A stretch of DNA of 38,264 bases. Origin: Burkholderiaceae bacterium. GTDB lineage: Bacteria > Pseudomonadota > Gammaproteobacteria > Burkholderiales > Burkholderiaceae_C. A program made the translations under genes and the position numbers. The notes under the pieces were generated by a model, which made no database searches, was not told the origin of the DNA, and saw nothing but the letters and a program-made list of their open reading frames with translations. How positions within the stretch are numbered: the stretch's first letter is position 1; every line of letters starts with the position of its first letter. Below, in pieces: positions 10,633 through 19,862 of this stretch. Where the stretch lies: assembly GCA_023150375.1 (NCBI GenBank), contig JAKLLA010000030.1:1-38264 (forward strand), written 5' to 3'.

Positions 10633-11141
10633 CGGCGCCGCAGGTCACGCCGACGCGCGTCCTGATGGTCTGCATGGGCAACATCTGCCGCTCGCCGACC
10701 GCCGAGGCGGTGCTGCGCCACCGTGTCAGCCGGCTGGGCCTGCAGGCGCAGGTGGAGATCGACTCGGCCGGCACGCACGCCTGGCACACCCGCAATCCGC
10801 CGGACGAACGCAGCATCGCGCACGCGGCGCGACGCGGCTACGACCTGAGCGCGCTGCGGGCCCGGCGCATCGAGGCGGCGGACTTCGAACGCTTCGACCT
10901 GCTGCTGGCCATGGACGCCGACAACCTCGCCCACCTGCAGGCCGAGGCCCCGGCCGAGGCGCAGCAGCGCCTTCGCCTGCTGCTGAGCTTCGCCCCGCAG
11001 CTCGGGCTGCGCGAGGTCCCGGACCCCTACTACGGCGGACCGGCCGGCTTCGAGCGGGTGCTGGACCTGATCGAGGTCGCCTGCGACGGGCTGGTCGAGC
11101 ATTTGCGACGCGTCTATGAACGTGATCGAAACGGCCGATAG
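10629..11141 (+). CDS. Low-molecular-weight protein tyrosine phosphatase
   Basis: A 170-aa enzyme with the phosphate loop [10 protein letters not shown] at 14-23, giving nucleophile C15 and R21. The general acid D132 lies in PDPYYGG. The family dephosphorylates phosphotyrosine, in bacteria often on polysaccharide-export kinases or arginine phosphate, and no such partner gene is adjacent. Its ATG overlaps the uvrB stop codon (ATGA), so it is translated with uvrB. The iscR promoter follows within 40 bp. Confidence 0.93.
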
Positions 11142-11173
11142 CGCGCGCCTCTGCACGCCTTGGACGCTTGCCC

Positions 11174-11199
11174 TATAATCGAGTAAATCACTCGGGAAA
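11174..11199 (+). promoter_or_regulatory. iscR promoter with IscR-type operator
   Basis: TATAAT at 11174-11179 is a perfect -10 box; no good -35 is seen at 17 bp. The 25 bp from 11175 form a partial dyad, beginning ATAATCGAGT and ending CACTCGGGAAA. It resembles the type 1 IscR sites of proteobacterial isc promoters (known family pattern: ATA..TGAC..GTC-like halves). The site covers the -10 box, which fits repression of the operon by [2Fe-2S]-IscR when clusters are plentiful. The match is by eye. Confidence 0.75.
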
Positions 11200-11281
11200 G
11201 AGGCGAGGGTCCACCCGACACGGAGCCCGGTGCGCGACCACCCTGAACGCGTGCCCCTCCCGATCACAGGAGTTCGATGCG

Positions 11282-11815
11282 ATGAGATTGACCACCAAAG
11301 GGCGTTTTGCCGTCACCGCGATGATCGACCTGGCGCTGCGCGAGCACAGCGGCCCGGTGGCCCTGGCCGCGATCAGCGCGCGCCAGCAGATCTCCCTGTC
11401 CTACCTGGAGCAGCTGTTCGGCAAGCTGCGCCGCCAGGAGTTGGTCGAGAGCACCCGCGGCCCCGGCGGCGGCTACTCACTGGGCCGCAAGGCCGAGGAC
11501 ATCACCGTGGCCGACATCATCGTCGCGGTGGACGAGGCCATCGATGCGACCGGCTGCGGCGGCGGCGAGAACTGCATGGGCGACGAGTCCGGCCGCTGCA
11601 TGACGCACGACCTCTGGGCCAGCCTGAACGCCAAGATGCTGGAGTACCTGAACTCCATCTCGCTGAAGAGCCTGGTGGACGACCAGCTCTCGCGCGGCGT
11701 ATCGGTGGAGGACACCCCGGTCAAGCGGGCGATCTCCTCGCAACCGGTGGTCAAGCCGATCAAGGTCACGGCACCGAACTCGGTGTTCGCCCTGGCCGGC
11801 ACGCTGACGAAGTAA
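11282..11815 (+). CDS. iscR: Fe-S cluster-sensing transcriptional regulator IscR
   Basis: A 177-aa Rrf2-family regulator that binds a [2Fe-2S] cluster and controls the isc operon. The winged-helix start [20 protein letters not shown] and the recognition segment [31 protein letters not shown] are characteristic. Cluster ligands are C92, C98 and C106 with H109 (GCGGGENC, then GRCMTH). The spacing of the last cysteine is two residues longer than in E. coli (C104, H107). AGGAG lies about 10 nt before ATG 11282. It is the first gene of the isc operon, 80 bp before iscS. The last 30 residues ([17 protein letters not shown]) are less conserved. Confidence 0.96.
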   Translation: MRLTTKGRFAVTAMIDLALREHSGPVALAAISARQQISLSYLEQLFGKLRRQELVESTRGPGGGYSLGRKAEDITVADIIVAVDEAIDATGCGGGENCMGDESGRCMTHDLWASLNAKMLEYLNSISLKSLVDDQLSRGVSVEDTPVKRAISSQPVVKPIKVTAPNSVFALAGTLTK

Positions 11816-11895
11816 GGCCCTCCGATCCGTCCTCTCCCGACCGGCGTCGCCGTTCCTGGCGACGTTGGGAACGTTCGACCCTGCAGATCCTGGAC

Positions 11896-13110
11896 ATGAC
11901 ACCGCACTTTCCGATCTACATGGATTACGGCGCCACCACGCCGGTGGACCCGCGCGTCGTCGACGCGATGATCCCCTGGCTGCGTGAGCATTTCGGCAAT
12001 CCGGCCTCGCGCAGCCACGCCTGGGGCTGGGAGGCCGAGGAGGCCGTCGAGAAGGCCCGCGGCGAGGTCGCCGAGCTGATCGGCGCCGACCCGCGCGAAA
12101 TCGTCTGGACCTCCGGCGCCACCGAGTCCAACAACCTCGCGCTCAAGGGTGCCGCGCACTTCTACCAGTCCCGCGGCAGGCACCTGATCACCGTCAAGAC
12201 CGAGCACAAGGCGGTGCTGGACACGATGCGCGAACTGGAGCGCCAGGGCTTCGAGGTGACCTACCTCGACGTCGAGGCCGACGGCCTGCTCGATCTGGAA
12301 AAGTTCCGTGCCGCGCTGCGCCCGGACACGATCCTGGCCTCGGTCATGGCGGTGAACAACGAGATCGGCGTGATCCAGGACCTGGCCGCGATCGGCGCGC
12401 TCTGCCGCGAGCGCGGCGTGATCTTCCACGTCGACGCGGCCCAGGCCACCGGCAAGATCGTCATCGACCTGAAGACGCTGCCGGTCGACCTGATGAGCCT
12501 GGCCTCGCACAAGACCTACGGCCCCAAGGGCATCGGCGCGCTGTACGTGCGCCGCAAGCCGCGCGTGCGGCTCGAAGCGCAGATGCACGGCGGCGGCCAC
12601 GAGCGCGGCATGCGCAGCGGCACCCTGCCCACGCACCAGATCGTCGGCATGGGCGAGGCCTTCCGCATCGCCCGCGAGGAGATGGGCACCGAGAACGAAC
12701 GCATCCGCATGCTCCAGCGCCGCCTGGTCGACGGACTGACGAAGATCGAACAGGTCTTCATCAACGGCGACCTGGAGCGGCGCGTGCCGCACAACCTGAA
12801 CATCAGCTTCAACTTCGTCGAGGGCGAGTCGCTGATCATGGGCGTCAAGGGCATCGCGGTGTCGTCGGGCTCGGCCTGCACCTCGGCCAGCCTGGAGCCC
12901 AGCTATGTGCTGCGCGCCCTGGGCCGCAGCGACGAACTGGCGCACTCGAGCCTGCGCATCACGATCGGCCGCTTCACGACGGAGGCGGACATCGACTATG
13001 CGGTGTCGATCCTGCAGGACCGCGTGGCCAAGCTGCGCGAGCTCTCTCCGCTGTGGGACATGTACAAGGACGGCATCGATCTCAGCAGCATTCAGTGGGC
13101 GGCCCACTGA
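11896..13110 (+). CDS. iscS: Cysteine desulfurase IscS
   Basis: A 404-aa PLP enzyme that takes sulfur from cysteine as a persulfide and hands it to IscU. The PLP lysine is K206 in [10 protein letters not shown], and the persulfide cysteine is C328 in [10 protein letters not shown]. Both numbers coincide with E. coli IscS. The C-terminus SSIQWAAH matches the IscU-docking tail of the family. Sulfur from IscS also feeds tRNA thiolation. ATG 11896 starts [20 protein letters not shown]. Confidence 0.97.
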   Translation: MTPHFPIYMDYGATTPVDPRVVDAMIPWLREHFGNPASRSHAWGWEAEEAVEKARGEVAELIGADPREIVWTSGATESNNLALKGAAHFYQSRGRHLITVKTEHKAVLDTMRELERQGFEVTYLDVEADGLLDLEKFRAALRPDTILASVMAVNNEIGVIQDLAAIGALCRERGVIFHVDAAQATGKIVIDLKTLPVDLMSLASHKTYGPKGIGALYVRRKPRVRLEAQMHGGGHERGMRSGTLPTHQIVGMGEAFRIAREEMGTENERIRMLQRRLVDGLTKIEQVFINGDLERRVPHNLNISFNFVEGESLIMGVKGIAVSSGSACTSASLEPSYVLRALGRSDELAHSSLRITIGRFTTEADIDYAVSILQDRVAKLRELSPLWDMYKDGIDLSSIQWAAH

Positions 13111-13175
13111 GGCCGCCCGGCCGCTCTCGACGGCGGCCGCTTCCCGGGTGAACCGAGACGAGAAGGAGTAACGCC

Positions 13176-13589
13176 ATGGCATACAGCGACAAGGTCATCG
13201 ACCACTACGAAAACCCCCGCAACGTCGGTGCCTTCGACAAGGGCGACGAGGACGTCGGCACCGGCATGGTCGGTGCGCCGGCCTGCGGCGACGTGATGAA
13301 GCTGCAGATCAAGGTCAACCCGGCCACCGGGCTGATCGAGGATGCCCGCTTCAAGACCTACGGCTGTGGCTCGGCCATCGCGTCGAGCTCGCTGGTCACC
13401 GAATGGGTCAAGGGCAAGTCGCTCGACCAGGCCCTGGCGATCAAGAACACCCAGATCGCCGAGGAGCTGGCGCTCCCGCCGGTGAAGATCCACTGCTCGA
13501 TCCTGGCCGAGGACGCCATCAAGGCCGCCGTCGACGACTACAAGGCCCGCCACGGCCAGACGGCGTCGTCCGAGACGGCCGCGCACTGA
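13176..13589 (+). CDS. iscU: Fe-S cluster scaffold IscU
   Basis: A 137-aa scaffold on which [2Fe-2S] clusters form. The cluster ligands are C37 (GAPACGD, with the conserved D39), C64 (YGCGSAIASSS) and C107 (KIHCS). LPPVK at 100-104 is the motif bound by the chaperone HscA. GAAGGAG about 8-14 nt upstream is a strong ribosome binding site for ATG 13176. It sits 65 bp after iscS and 54 bp before iscA. Confidence 0.97.
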   Translation: MAYSDKVIDHYENPRNVGAFDKGDEDVGTGMVGAPACGDVMKLQIKVNPATGLIEDARFKTYGCGSAIASSSLVTEWVKGKSLDQALAIKNTQIAEELALPPVKIHCSILAEDAIKAAVDDYKARHGQTASSETAAH

Positions 13590-13643
13590 CCGAGCCGGCC
13601 GCCCGCCCTCCCCTTCGACCGCATCCGATTCCGAGTTCCCACC

Positions 13644-13967
13644 ATGGCCGTCACGCTCACCGAAGCCGCCGCCCGGCACGTCACCCGCTACCTCGCCCGG
13701 CGCGGCAAGGGGGTGGGCGTACGACTGGGCGTCAAGACGACGGGTTGCTCGGGCCTGGCCTACAAGCTCGAGTACGCCGACGAAATCGCCGCCGAGGACA
13801 TCGTGTTCGAGGGCCATGGCGTGAAGGTGCTGGTCGACCCGAAGAGCCTGCCTTACCTCGACGGCACCGAGCTGGACTTCGTGCGCGAGGGCCTCAACGA
13901 GGGCTTCAAGTTCAGCAACCCGCGCGAGAAGGACCGCTGCGGCTGCGGCGAGTCCTTCCGCGTCTGA
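13644..13967 (+). CDS. iscA: A-type Fe-S carrier IscA
   Basis: A 107-aa A-type carrier that delivers iron-sulfur clusters, mainly [4Fe-4S] ones, to target enzymes. The three conserved cysteines are C35 (GCSGLAY), C99 and C101 (CGCGESF). [23 protein letters not shown] is the usual start. Position in the operon, between iscU and hscB, separates it from the ErpA and SufA paralogs. Confidence 0.96.
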   Translation: MAVTLTEAAARHVTRYLARRGKGVGVRLGVKTTGCSGLAYKLEYADEIAAEDIVFEGHGVKVLVDPKSLPYLDGTELDFVREGLNEGFKFSNPREKDRCGCGESFRV

Positions 13968-14073
13968 ATCCGGCCGCCGCGTCGTCACGGGCCCGTCCGG
14001 GGCGGGCATGCCGGGCAGGGTGATCGACCGGTCACCCGAGCCAGGCATCCTTCCTGCTGAAGTGCCGCCCATC

Positions 14074-14592
14074 ATGAACCTGACCGACACCGACTTCCAG
14101 CTCTTCGATGTGCCGGCGCGCTTCGAGCAGGACCCGACCGTGCTGTCCGAGCGCTGGAAAGCCCTGCAGCGCGAGGTGCATCCCGACCGCTTCGCCGCCG
14201 AAGGCCCGGCCGCCCAGCGCGTGGCCATGCAATGGGCCGTGCGGGTCAACGAGGCCTACCGGCGGCTGCTCGATCCGCTGGCGCGCGGCGCCTACCTGTG
14301 TGAACTGAACGGCCACCCGGTGGATGCACAGCGCAACACCGCCATGCCGGCCGCCTTCCTGATGCAGCAGATGGAGTGGCGCGACCAGCTCGCCCAGGCC
14401 GGCAGCGCTGCGGCGGTCGAAACGCTGGCCGAAGAGGTGGCCGGCGAGCGCCAGCGCCTGCTCGACCGCCTGCACCAGGCCCTCGACGCGCACCAGGACT
14501 GGGCCGAGGCTGTCGCTGTGGTGCGCAGCCTGATGTTCCTGGACCGCTTTGCGGCCGACGTGGACCGGCGCCTCGACGCGCTGGGACAATGA
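14074..14592 (+). CDS. hscB: Fe-S assembly J-domain co-chaperone HscB
   Basis: A 172-aa co-chaperone that brings IscU to HscA and stimulates its ATPase. The J domain fills about 1-75 with the HPD motif at 36-38. The C-terminal three-helix bundle (AMPAAFLMQQMEWRDQL and RSLMFLDRF) is the IscU-binding part. An in-frame ATG exists at 14008, but MNLTDTDFQLFDVP at 14074 is the conserved beginning. The preceding 106-bp gap contains a small dyad (GGGTGA at 14018-14023 with TCACCC at 14032-14037). Confidence 0.96.
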   Translation: MNLTDTDFQLFDVPARFEQDPTVLSERWKALQREVHPDRFAAEGPAAQRVAMQWAVRVNEAYRRLLDPLARGAYLCELNGHPVDAQRNTAMPAAFLMQQMEWRDQLAQAGSAAAVETLAEEVAGERQRLLDRLHQALDAHQDWAEAVAVVRSLMFLDRFAADVDRRLDALGQ

Positions 14593-14613
14593 GGCCCTGA
14601 CTACCCTCCTTCC

Positions 14614-16479
14614 ATGGCACTCCTGCAGATCTCCGAACCGGGCCAGACGCCGGACCCCCATCAGCGGCGCATTGCGGTGGGCATCGACCTGGGCACCACC
14701 CACTCCCTGGTGGCCTCGGTACGCCATGGGGTCCCGGAGTGCCTGCCGGACGCGCAGGGCCGCGTGATCCTGCCTTCGGCGGTGCGCTACCTCGGTCAGG
14801 GCAAGCGGCAGATCGGCCACGACGCGCTGGCGAACCAGGCCCGCGATCCCGGCAATACGCTGGTCTCCTTCAAGCGCTTCATGGGCCGCTCGCTGGGCGA
14901 TGTGGCCGACCGGGACCGCCTGCCCTACCGCTTCGTCGATCGTCCCGGCATGCTGGCGGTGGCCACCTGCGACGGGGAGAAGTCGCCGGTGGAGGTCTCC
15001 GCCGAGATCCTGGCCAGCCTGCGCCAGCGCGCCGAGGACACCTTCGACGCCGAGCTCTTCGGCGCGGTGGTGACCGTGCCCGCCTACTTCGACGATGCGC
15101 AGCGCCAGGCCACCAAGGACGCCGCCCAGATGGCTGGCCTGAACGTGCTGCGCCTGCTCAACGAGCCCACGGCCGCGGCGATCGCCTACGGCCTGGACAA
15201 CGCCAGCGAAGGTCTCTACGCGGTCTACGACCTCGGCGGTGGCACCTTCGACATCTCGCTGCTGCGGCTCGCCCGCGGCGTCTTCGAGGTGGTGGCCGTG
15301 GGGGGCGATGCGGCCCTGGGGGGGGACGACTACGACCACGCCCTGGCCGCCTTTGCGCTGCACCGCGCCGGGCTGCCACCGCTGGAAGCGCTGAGCCCCG
15401 GCGACAAGCGGGCCCTGCTCGAGAAGGCCCGTGCCGCCAAGGAGGCCCTGACCGATGCGCCGCAGGTCCCACTGCACTGCGCCCTGCAGGCCGGCGACCT
15501 GGCCCTGTCCGTGTCGCGGGAGGACTTCGAATCGGCGACGGCGGCGCTGACGCAGCGCACCGTGCAGCAGCTGCGGCGGGTGCTGCGCGATGCCCGTCTG
15601 CGCGCAGCCGACCTGGCCGGCGTCGTGATGGTGGGCGGCTCCACGCGCATGCCGCAGGTGCGGCGCGCCGTCGCCGAGGCCACCGGCCGCGAGCCGCTGG
15701 TGAACCTGAATCCGGACGAGGTCGTCGCGCTCGGCGCGGCGATCCAGGCCAACGCGCTGGCCGGCAACGCCGCCGACGGCGAACTGCTGCTGCTGGACGT
15801 CATCCCGCTGTCGCTGGGTCTGGAGACCATGGGCGGGCTGGTCGAGCGAGTGATCGAGCGCAACGCCACGCTGCCCACCGCCAAGGCGCAGGACTTCACG
15901 ACCTACAAGGACGGCCAGACCGCCATGGCCATTCACGTCGTGCAGGGGGAGCGCGAGCTGGTGGCCGACTGCCGCTCGCTGGCCCGCTTCGAGCTGCGCG
16001 GCATCCCGCCGATGGCCGCGGGTGCGGCGCGCATCCGGGTCACCTTCCAGGTCGATGCCGACGGACTGCTGTCGGTCAGCGCCCAGGAACTGGGCTCGGG
16101 CGTGCACGCCGCCGTCACGGTCAAGCCCAGCTACGGCCTGAGCGACGACGAGATCGCCCGCATGCTGCAGTCGGGCTTCAGCGAGGCCGAGGCCGACATG
16201 CAGCGCCGCGCCCTGCAGGAAGCCCGCGTCGAGGCCGACCGCATGCTGCTGGCCACCCGCTCGGCCCTGGAGCGCGACGGCGACCTGCTCGACGACGCCG
16301 AGCGTGCCGAGGTGGAGGGGCTGATCCGGGCCCTGCAGGCCCGTCTGGGCGGCGAAGACAGCGGTGCGATCGACTTGGCCACGAAGGCCCTGGCCGAAGG
16401 CACCGAACTGCTTGCCGCGCGGCGCATGAACCGCAGCATCCAGCAGGCCCTCACGGGCCGCCGGCTCGACGAGGTCTGA
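14614..16479 (+). CDS. hscA: Fe-S assembly Hsp70 chaperone HscA
   Basis: A 621-aa specialised Hsp70 that drives cluster release from IscU. The nucleotide-binding domain shows [14 protein letters not shown], the segment [32 protein letters not shown], and [15 protein letters not shown]. The substrate-binding domain begins near [20 protein letters not shown]. Length matches HscA (about 616-622) and is shorter than DnaK (about 640), with no acidic C-terminal tail. It starts 21 bp after hscB. Confidence 0.97.
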   Translation: MALLQISEPGQTPDPHQRRIAVGIDLGTTHSLVASVRHGVPECLPDAQGRVILPSAVRYLGQGKRQIGHDALANQARDPGNTLVSFKRFMGRSLGDVADRDRLPYRFVDRPGMLAVATCDGEKSPVEVSAEILASLRQRAEDTFDAELFGAVVTVPAYFDDAQRQATKDAAQMAGLNVLRLLNEPTAAAIAYGLDNASEGLYAVYDLGGGTFDISLLRLARGVFEVVAVGGDAALGGDDYDHALAAFALHRAGLPPLEALSPGDKRALLEKARAAKEALTDAPQVPLHCALQAGDLALSVSREDFESATAALTQRTVQQLRRVLRDARLRAADLAGVVMVGGSTRMPQVRRAVAEATGREPLVNLNPDEVVALGAAIQANALAGNAADGELLLLDVIPLSLGLETMGGLVERVIERNATLPTAKAQDFTTYKDGQTAMAIHVVQGERELVADCRSLARFELRGIPPMAAGAARIRVTFQVDADGLLSVSAQELGSGVHAAVTVKPSYGLSDDEIARMLQSGFSEAEADMQRRALQEARVEADRMLLATRSALERDGDLLDDAERAEVEGLIRALQARLGGEDSGAIDLATKALAEGTELLAARRMNRSIQQALTGRRLDEV

Positions 16480-16529
16480 GCGACCTGCGCTGCGCCACCG
16501 ACCGCCCCGACGCACCTCCGCCCATTCCC

Positions 16530-16868
16530 ATGCCCGTCATCAAGATCCTGCCCCATCACGAATACTGCCCCGAGGGCGCGACGATCCAGGCTGCGCCGGG
16601 CAGTTCGATCTGCGAAGCCCTGCTCGAGCACGGCATCGCCATCGAGCACGCCTGCGACATGAGCTGCGCCTGCACCACCTGCCACGTCATCGTGCGTGAA
16701 GGCTTCACCTCGCTCAACGAGATGGAGGAGACCGAGGAGGACCTGCTCGACCGCGCCTGGGGCCTGGAGCCCAACTCGCGTCTGAGCTGTCAGGCCATCG
16801 TGGCCCGGCAGGATCTGGTGGTGGAGATCCCGCGCTACAGCATCAACCACGCCCGCGAGAACCACTGA
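16530..16868 (+). CDS. fdx: ISC-system [2Fe-2S] ferredoxin
   Basis: A 112-aa adrenodoxin-type ferredoxin that supplies electrons for cluster assembly. The ligands are C42, C48 and C51 (ACDMSCACTTC) and C87 (RLSCQ). A further cysteine at 46 is common in this subfamily. MPVIKILPHHEYCPEGA is the typical start. The following gene is dnaQ-like, not iscX: I find no IscX-type protein, so the operon ends here as in many betaproteobacteria. Confidence 0.96.
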   Translation: MPVIKILPHHEYCPEGATIQAAPGSSICEALLEHGIAIEHACDMSCACTTCHVIVREGFTSLNEMEETEEDLLDRAWGLEPNSRLSCQAIVARQDLVVEIPRYSINHARENH

Positions 16869-16884
16869 CCGAGCCCGGCTTGCC

Positions 16885-17610
16885 ATGCGACAGATCTTCC
16901 TGGACACCGAGACCACCGGTCTGAGCCCGGAGGCCGGCGATCGGCTGGTCGAACTGGGCTGCGTCGAGATGGTCAACCGGCGCCTGACCGGTCGCAACCT
17001 GCACTTCTATCTCAACCCCGAGCGCCCCAACAGCGAGGAGGCGGTGCGCGTGCACGGCCTGACGGACGCCTTCCTGGCCGACAAGCCGCGGTTCGCCGCG
17101 ATCGCCGAGGAGTTCATCGCCTACATCCAGGGCGCGCAGATCGTCATCCACAACGCCGCCTTCGACGTCGGCTTCCTGGATGCCGAACTGCGTCGGCTGG
17201 AGCGGCCCGGCATCGCACAGTGCGTGGAAGGCATCGTCGACACCCTGGCCATGGCACGCGAGGCCTACCCGGGCAAGGCCAACTCGCTGGACGCGCTGTG
17301 CCGCCGCCTCGAGGTGGACAACTCCCGGCGCAGCCTGCACGGCGCGCTGCTCGACGCCGAACTGCTGGCCGAGGTCTACATCCGCATGACGCGAGGGCAG
17401 AACGCCCTGGTCATCGACGGCCCGGGCGACGACGTCGAGCACGACGAGACGGTCACCATCGACCCCGGCATCGACCTGCGCGCCTTCGTGCTGCCGGTAC
17501 TGCCGGCCGACGATCAGGAGCTCGCCGCTCATGAGGCTGCGTTGTCCGATCTGGACAAGGCCTGTGGCGGCAAGACGATCTGGCGACAAACTCTTGCACA
17601 GCCTGCTTGA
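16885..17610 (+). CDS. dnaQ: DNA polymerase III epsilon subunit (3'-5' proofreading exonuclease)
   Basis: A 241-aa DEDDh exonuclease. ExoI is FLDTETTGL with D7 and E9. ExoII is VIHNAAFDVGFLD. ExoIII is HGALLDAELLAEVY with its histidine and aspartate. Homologs proofread within the replicative polymerase by pairing with the alpha subunit. The C-terminal third (residues 180-241) is acidic and of moderate conservation, as usual. ATG 16885 lies 16 bp after fdx, so it may be read from the isc promoter. Position right before tRNA-Val is a common betaproteobacterial arrangement. Confidence 0.93.
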   Translation: MRQIFLDTETTGLSPEAGDRLVELGCVEMVNRRLTGRNLHFYLNPERPNSEEAVRVHGLTDAFLADKPRFAAIAEEFIAYIQGAQIVIHNAAFDVGFLDAELRRLERPGIAQCVEGIVDTLAMAREAYPGKANSLDALCRRLEVDNSRRSLHGALLDAELLAEVYIRMTRGQNALVIDGPGDDVEHDETVTIDPGIDLRAFVLPVLPADDQELAAHEAALSDLDKACGGKTIWRQTLAQPA

Positions 17611-17623
17611 AGGCTGTTATAGT
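17594..17623 (+). promoter_or_regulatory. Predicted promoter of tRNA-Val
   Basis: TTGCAC at 17594-17599, an 18-bp spacer, and TATAGT at 17618-17623, located 50 bp before the tRNA. The -35 box overlaps the last codons of dnaQ. Confidence 0.6.
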
Positions 17624-17673
17624 TGCGGTCTTCCTGATTCGGCAGCAAGAACTGTCGAAACAGCCCGGTTACC

Positions 17674-17748
17674 GGGCGGTTAGCTCAGCGGTAGAGCACT
17701 GCCTTCACACGGCAGGGGTCGCAGGTTCGAACCCTGCACCGCCCACCA
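17674..17748 (+). tRNA. tRNA-Val(CAC)
   Basis: A complete cloverleaf of 75 nt. The acceptor stem is GGGCGGT with ACCGCCC and an encoded CCA. The D arm is GCTC/GAGC. The anticodon stem is CTGCC/GGCAG around the loop TTCACAC (anticodon CAC, reading GUG). The T arm is GCAGG/CCTGC around TTCGAAC. Its 3' end is the insertion site of the following integrative element. Confidence 0.97.
17731..17748 (+). other. attL (tRNA-Val 3' end)
   Basis: ACCCTGCACCGCCCACCA is the end of the functional tRNA and the left attachment core. The element restores this end on insertion. Confidence 0.85.
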
Positions 17749-17783
17749 AATGAGGCCCCGCATAGGGCCGCATGACAACAGAA

Positions 17784-17817
17784 AGCCCTAGAGAATCAAA
17801 GCTCTAGGGCTTTTTTG
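17784..17817 (+). terminator. Terminator following tRNA-Val, carried by the element
   Basis: AGCCCTAGAG at 17784-17793 pairs with CTCTAGGGCT at 17802-17811, followed by a T run. It ends tRNA transcription inside the element and replaces the original terminator, now at 28996-29028. Confidence 0.85.
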
Positions 17818-17863
17818 TTGCCCGTATAGCACCGCACGACCCCGCTTGAAGCTGCCCCCATGT

Positions 17864-17927
17864 GGGGGCAACATTGGGGGCAACCGGGAAACCCCCCGGA
17901 AAAGTTGCCCCCAGCGGAGTTGCCCCC
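17864..17927. promoter_or_regulatory. Putative integrase arm-binding sites, left
   Basis: GGGGGCAAC occurs at 17864-17872 and 17876-17884, and inverted as GTTGCCCCC at 17904-17912 and 17919-17927. The last copy touches the integrase ATG. The first two, with a 12-bp period, recur almost identically at 28893-28913 near attR. Arm sites repeated at both ends are expected for tyrosine integrases of this type. The overlap with the leader suggests the integrase or a partner also controls its own expression. Confidence 0.6.
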
Positions 17928-19214
17928 ATGCCGACCGACACCCTGACAGATGCAGCCATCCGCAAGGCGAAGCCCGGCGAGAAACCGCGCAAGCTGTCCG
18001 ATGGTGCCGGGCTGTACCTTGAGCTGCAGCCCAGCGGTGCGCGCTGGTGGCGACTGAAGTACCGCATTGGCGGCAAGGAAAAGCGCCTGAGCCTGGGCAC
18101 CTATCCAGCGGTGACCCTGGCGGAAGCCCGAAGGCGTCGTGACGAAGCGCGGGCACTGGTGGCGACAGGCACCGACCCCAGCGAGTCACGCAAGGCCGAC
18201 AAGGCGGCTCAGGCACACGCCCAGGTGCGCGCGACCCTGCATGCCGCAGGCGAGCCCATGCCCGGCACCTTTGAGGCTGTGGCGCGGGATTGGCTGCGCC
18301 TGGTGCATGAGCCGAAGGTGTCGGCCCGCTACGCCCTGCGCAGCCGCATTCAGCTGGACCGTGACGTGTTCCCGTGGATCGGCACGATGCAGGCCCGGGA
18401 CGTGTCGGCACCCGTAGTGCTGGACCTGCTGCGCAAGGTGGCCGCCCGCGATGCGCTGGACACCGCCCACCGGGTGAAACAGACCGTGGGCCTGGTGATG
18501 CGCTACGCCATCGCCACCGGGCACGCCGACCGCGACCCTACCCCGGACCTGCGCGAAGCCCTGCCCACACCGATCAAACGGCACTTCGCCGCCATCCTCG
18601 AACCCCAGCGCGCGGGCGAGCTCCTGCGCGCCGTGGACGGCTACACCGGGCAGCCCGGCACCCGCGCCGCGCTGCAGCTGGCGGCCCTGACGTTCCAGCG
18701 GCCCGGGAACGTGCGGTCCATGCAGTGGGCACACCTCGACCTCGACGGCTGCACCTGGTCGATTCCTGCAGCAGAGATGAAGCGTTCGAAGCAGGACAAG
18801 GAGACCGGCGCACCCCACCTGGTGCCGCTGGCGCGTCAAGCTGTGGCGATCCTGCGCGAACTGCAGCCGCTGACTGGATCGGGTGCCCTTGTGTTCCCAG
18901 GCCTGCGCAGCCGAGACCGCCCCATCAGCGACATGACCTTGAACGCCGCGATGCGCCGGCTTGGCTTCGGGCCTGACGAGATGACCGCTCATGGCTTTCG
19001 GGCCATGGCGCGAACGGTGATCCGCGAGCAACTGCCGGACATCGATCCCGAGTGGATCGAAGCCCAGCTTGCCCACGGCAAGAAGGGGCCGCTGGGCATG
19101 GCCTATGACCGCGCGCAGTACATGGCGCAGCGCCGCCAGATGATGCAGGCCTGGGCCGACTTCTGCGACCGCCTGCGTGAGGGCGCCCAGGTGCTGCCGT
19201 TCAAGGCCGCCTGA
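17928..19214 (+). CDS. int: Tyrosine integrase (P4/CP4-57 type) of the element
   Basis: A 428-aa site-specific recombinase. The N-terminal arm-binding domain (about 1-90: LTDAAIRKAKPGEKPRKLSDGAGLYLEL) is the DUF4102/Arm-DNA-bind_3 type typical of tRNA-targeting integrases. A SAM-like core domain spans 112-200 and the catalytic domain about 220-410. Catalytic residues are R258 (TFQRPGNVR), the lysine region SKQDKETG, H355 and R358 (HGFR), H383 (LAHGKKG) and Y393 (AYDRAQY). ATG 17928 follows CGGAG by 8 nt; the frame is open to 17862, but MPTDTLTD is the conserved start. It points away from the tRNA, the usual arrangement. Confidence 0.96.
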   Translation: MPTDTLTDAAIRKAKPGEKPRKLSDGAGLYLELQPSGARWWRLKYRIGGKEKRLSLGTYPAVTLAEARRRRDEARALVATGTDPSESRKADKAAQAHAQVRATLHAAGEPMPGTFEAVARDWLRLVHEPKVSARYALRSRIQLDRDVFPWIGTMQARDVSAPVVLDLLRKVAARDALDTAHRVKQTVGLVMRYAIATGHADRDPTPDLREALPTPIKRHFAAILEPQRAGELLRAVDGYTGQPGTRAALQLAALTFQRPGNVRSMQWAHLDLDGCTWSIPAAEMKRSKQDKETGAPHLVPLARQAVAILRELQPLTGSGALVFPGLRSRDRPISDMTLNAAMRRLGFGPDEMTAHGFRAMARTVIREQLPDIDPEWIEAQLAHGKKGPLGMAYDRAQYMAQRRQMMQAWADFCDRLREGAQVLPFKAA

Positions 19215-19217
19215 GCC

Positions 19218-19336
19218 TGTCGCAGGTGAAATCGCAGGACTACCCCTGCGACACCTGCGACAACTGCGACAACCCAGCATTCATGCGGGTTTGCGGGCTG
19301 TTTTCGCTGGTGCGACAGGTTGCGACACCTGCGACA
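19218..19336 (+). repeat. Left inverted array of TGCGACA heptamers (IR-L)
   Basis: One reversed heptamer TGTCGCA at 19218-19224 is followed after 22 bp by three direct copies at 19247, 19256 and 19265. A 39-bp core lies between, containing ATTCATGCGGGTTTGCGGG. Then come three more copies at 19311, 19321 and 19330; a further copy at 19342 has no mirrored partner. The mirror image is at 28701-28819 with the same spacing throughout. The array begins 4 bp after the integrase stop codon. It may be a replication origin, a recombination end or a regulator-binding array. Confidence 0.9.
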
Positions 19337-19357
19337 GGCACTGCGACAACCGGGAAA

Positions 19358-19384
19358 ACCTGATCTCGCCACAGCCAATCAGGT
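19358..19384. promoter_or_regulatory. Dyad upstream of the first regulatory gene
   Basis: ACCTGAT at 19358-19364 is repeated inverted as ATCAGGT at 19378-19384. It lies in the otherwise empty stretch 19349-19481 and could be an operator. No convincing promoter boxes are seen around it. Confidence 0.35.
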
Positions 19385-19481
19385 CAGAATCACCCTGCCG
19401 CGCCTAGGCTGATCCCCGAACCCCAGGCGCCCCACCTGGCCGGCGCGGCGCTCTTCGATGGGGATGCATGGGGGCATGCAC

Positions 19482-19862
19482 ATGACAAGCGGACGACGGA
19501 AGGTCGGTCGGACCGCCTCCGCTGAGATCCGGTGTGAGGCTGCTGGTCTTGCGCGACGGTATCGTGAACTTGATGAGGCCGGCGCATTCTCCCCCGATGG
19601 GGCCCGAGTGATGGCGGAGGATGGGTCCGTTTCTGTGCTTCATGCGAATCCGCACATGCTCCTCTTCGCACTTGAGCGGCTGGCACAGACCGGGCGTCTG
19701 CTGGGTGACGAACGTGGTCCGAAGGTGCTGGAAGCGCTCTGTCGGCACCGAAGTCGGAAGGACCAGATCGCCGATCTTGCGGCATCGCTGAACCTGTCCG
19801 AGAAGGCCGCTGAACTACTCTTGAGCGAGCGTTTGAGGAGGTCACGACGACGTGGACCCTAG
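19482..19862 (+). CDS. Hypothetical protein, first gene inside the left array
   Basis: A 126-aa protein (134 aa from the upstream ATG at 19458) with no family I recognise. The N-terminal part is basic (TSGRRKVGRTASAEIR). The C-terminal half, KVLEALCRHRSRKDQIADLAASLNLSEKAAELLL, looks like a small helical, possibly helix-turn-helix, domain. Its G+C is visibly lower than that of the neighbouring genes, a sign of separate origin. ATG 19482 is preferred because GGGGG lies 7-11 nt before it. It stands between the left array and AlpA and its end overlaps a perfect dyad, so a repressor role is possible, but this is only inference from position. Confidence 0.65.
   Translation: MTSGRRKVGRTASAEIRCEAAGLARRYRELDEAGAFSPDGARVMAEDGSVSVLHANPHMLLFALERLAQTGRLLGDERGPKVLEALCRHRSRKDQIADLAASLNLSEKAAELLLSERLRRSRRRGP

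Noticed and set aside
16869-16884. iscX after fdx
   Set aside because: Only 16 bp separate fdx from the dnaQ-type gene; no IscX-like protein fits.
19218-19348. TGCGACA copies as a possible CRISPR array
   Set aside because: Units are 7 bp with 9-10 bp periods and no spacers of 25-45 bp; no cas genes are near.
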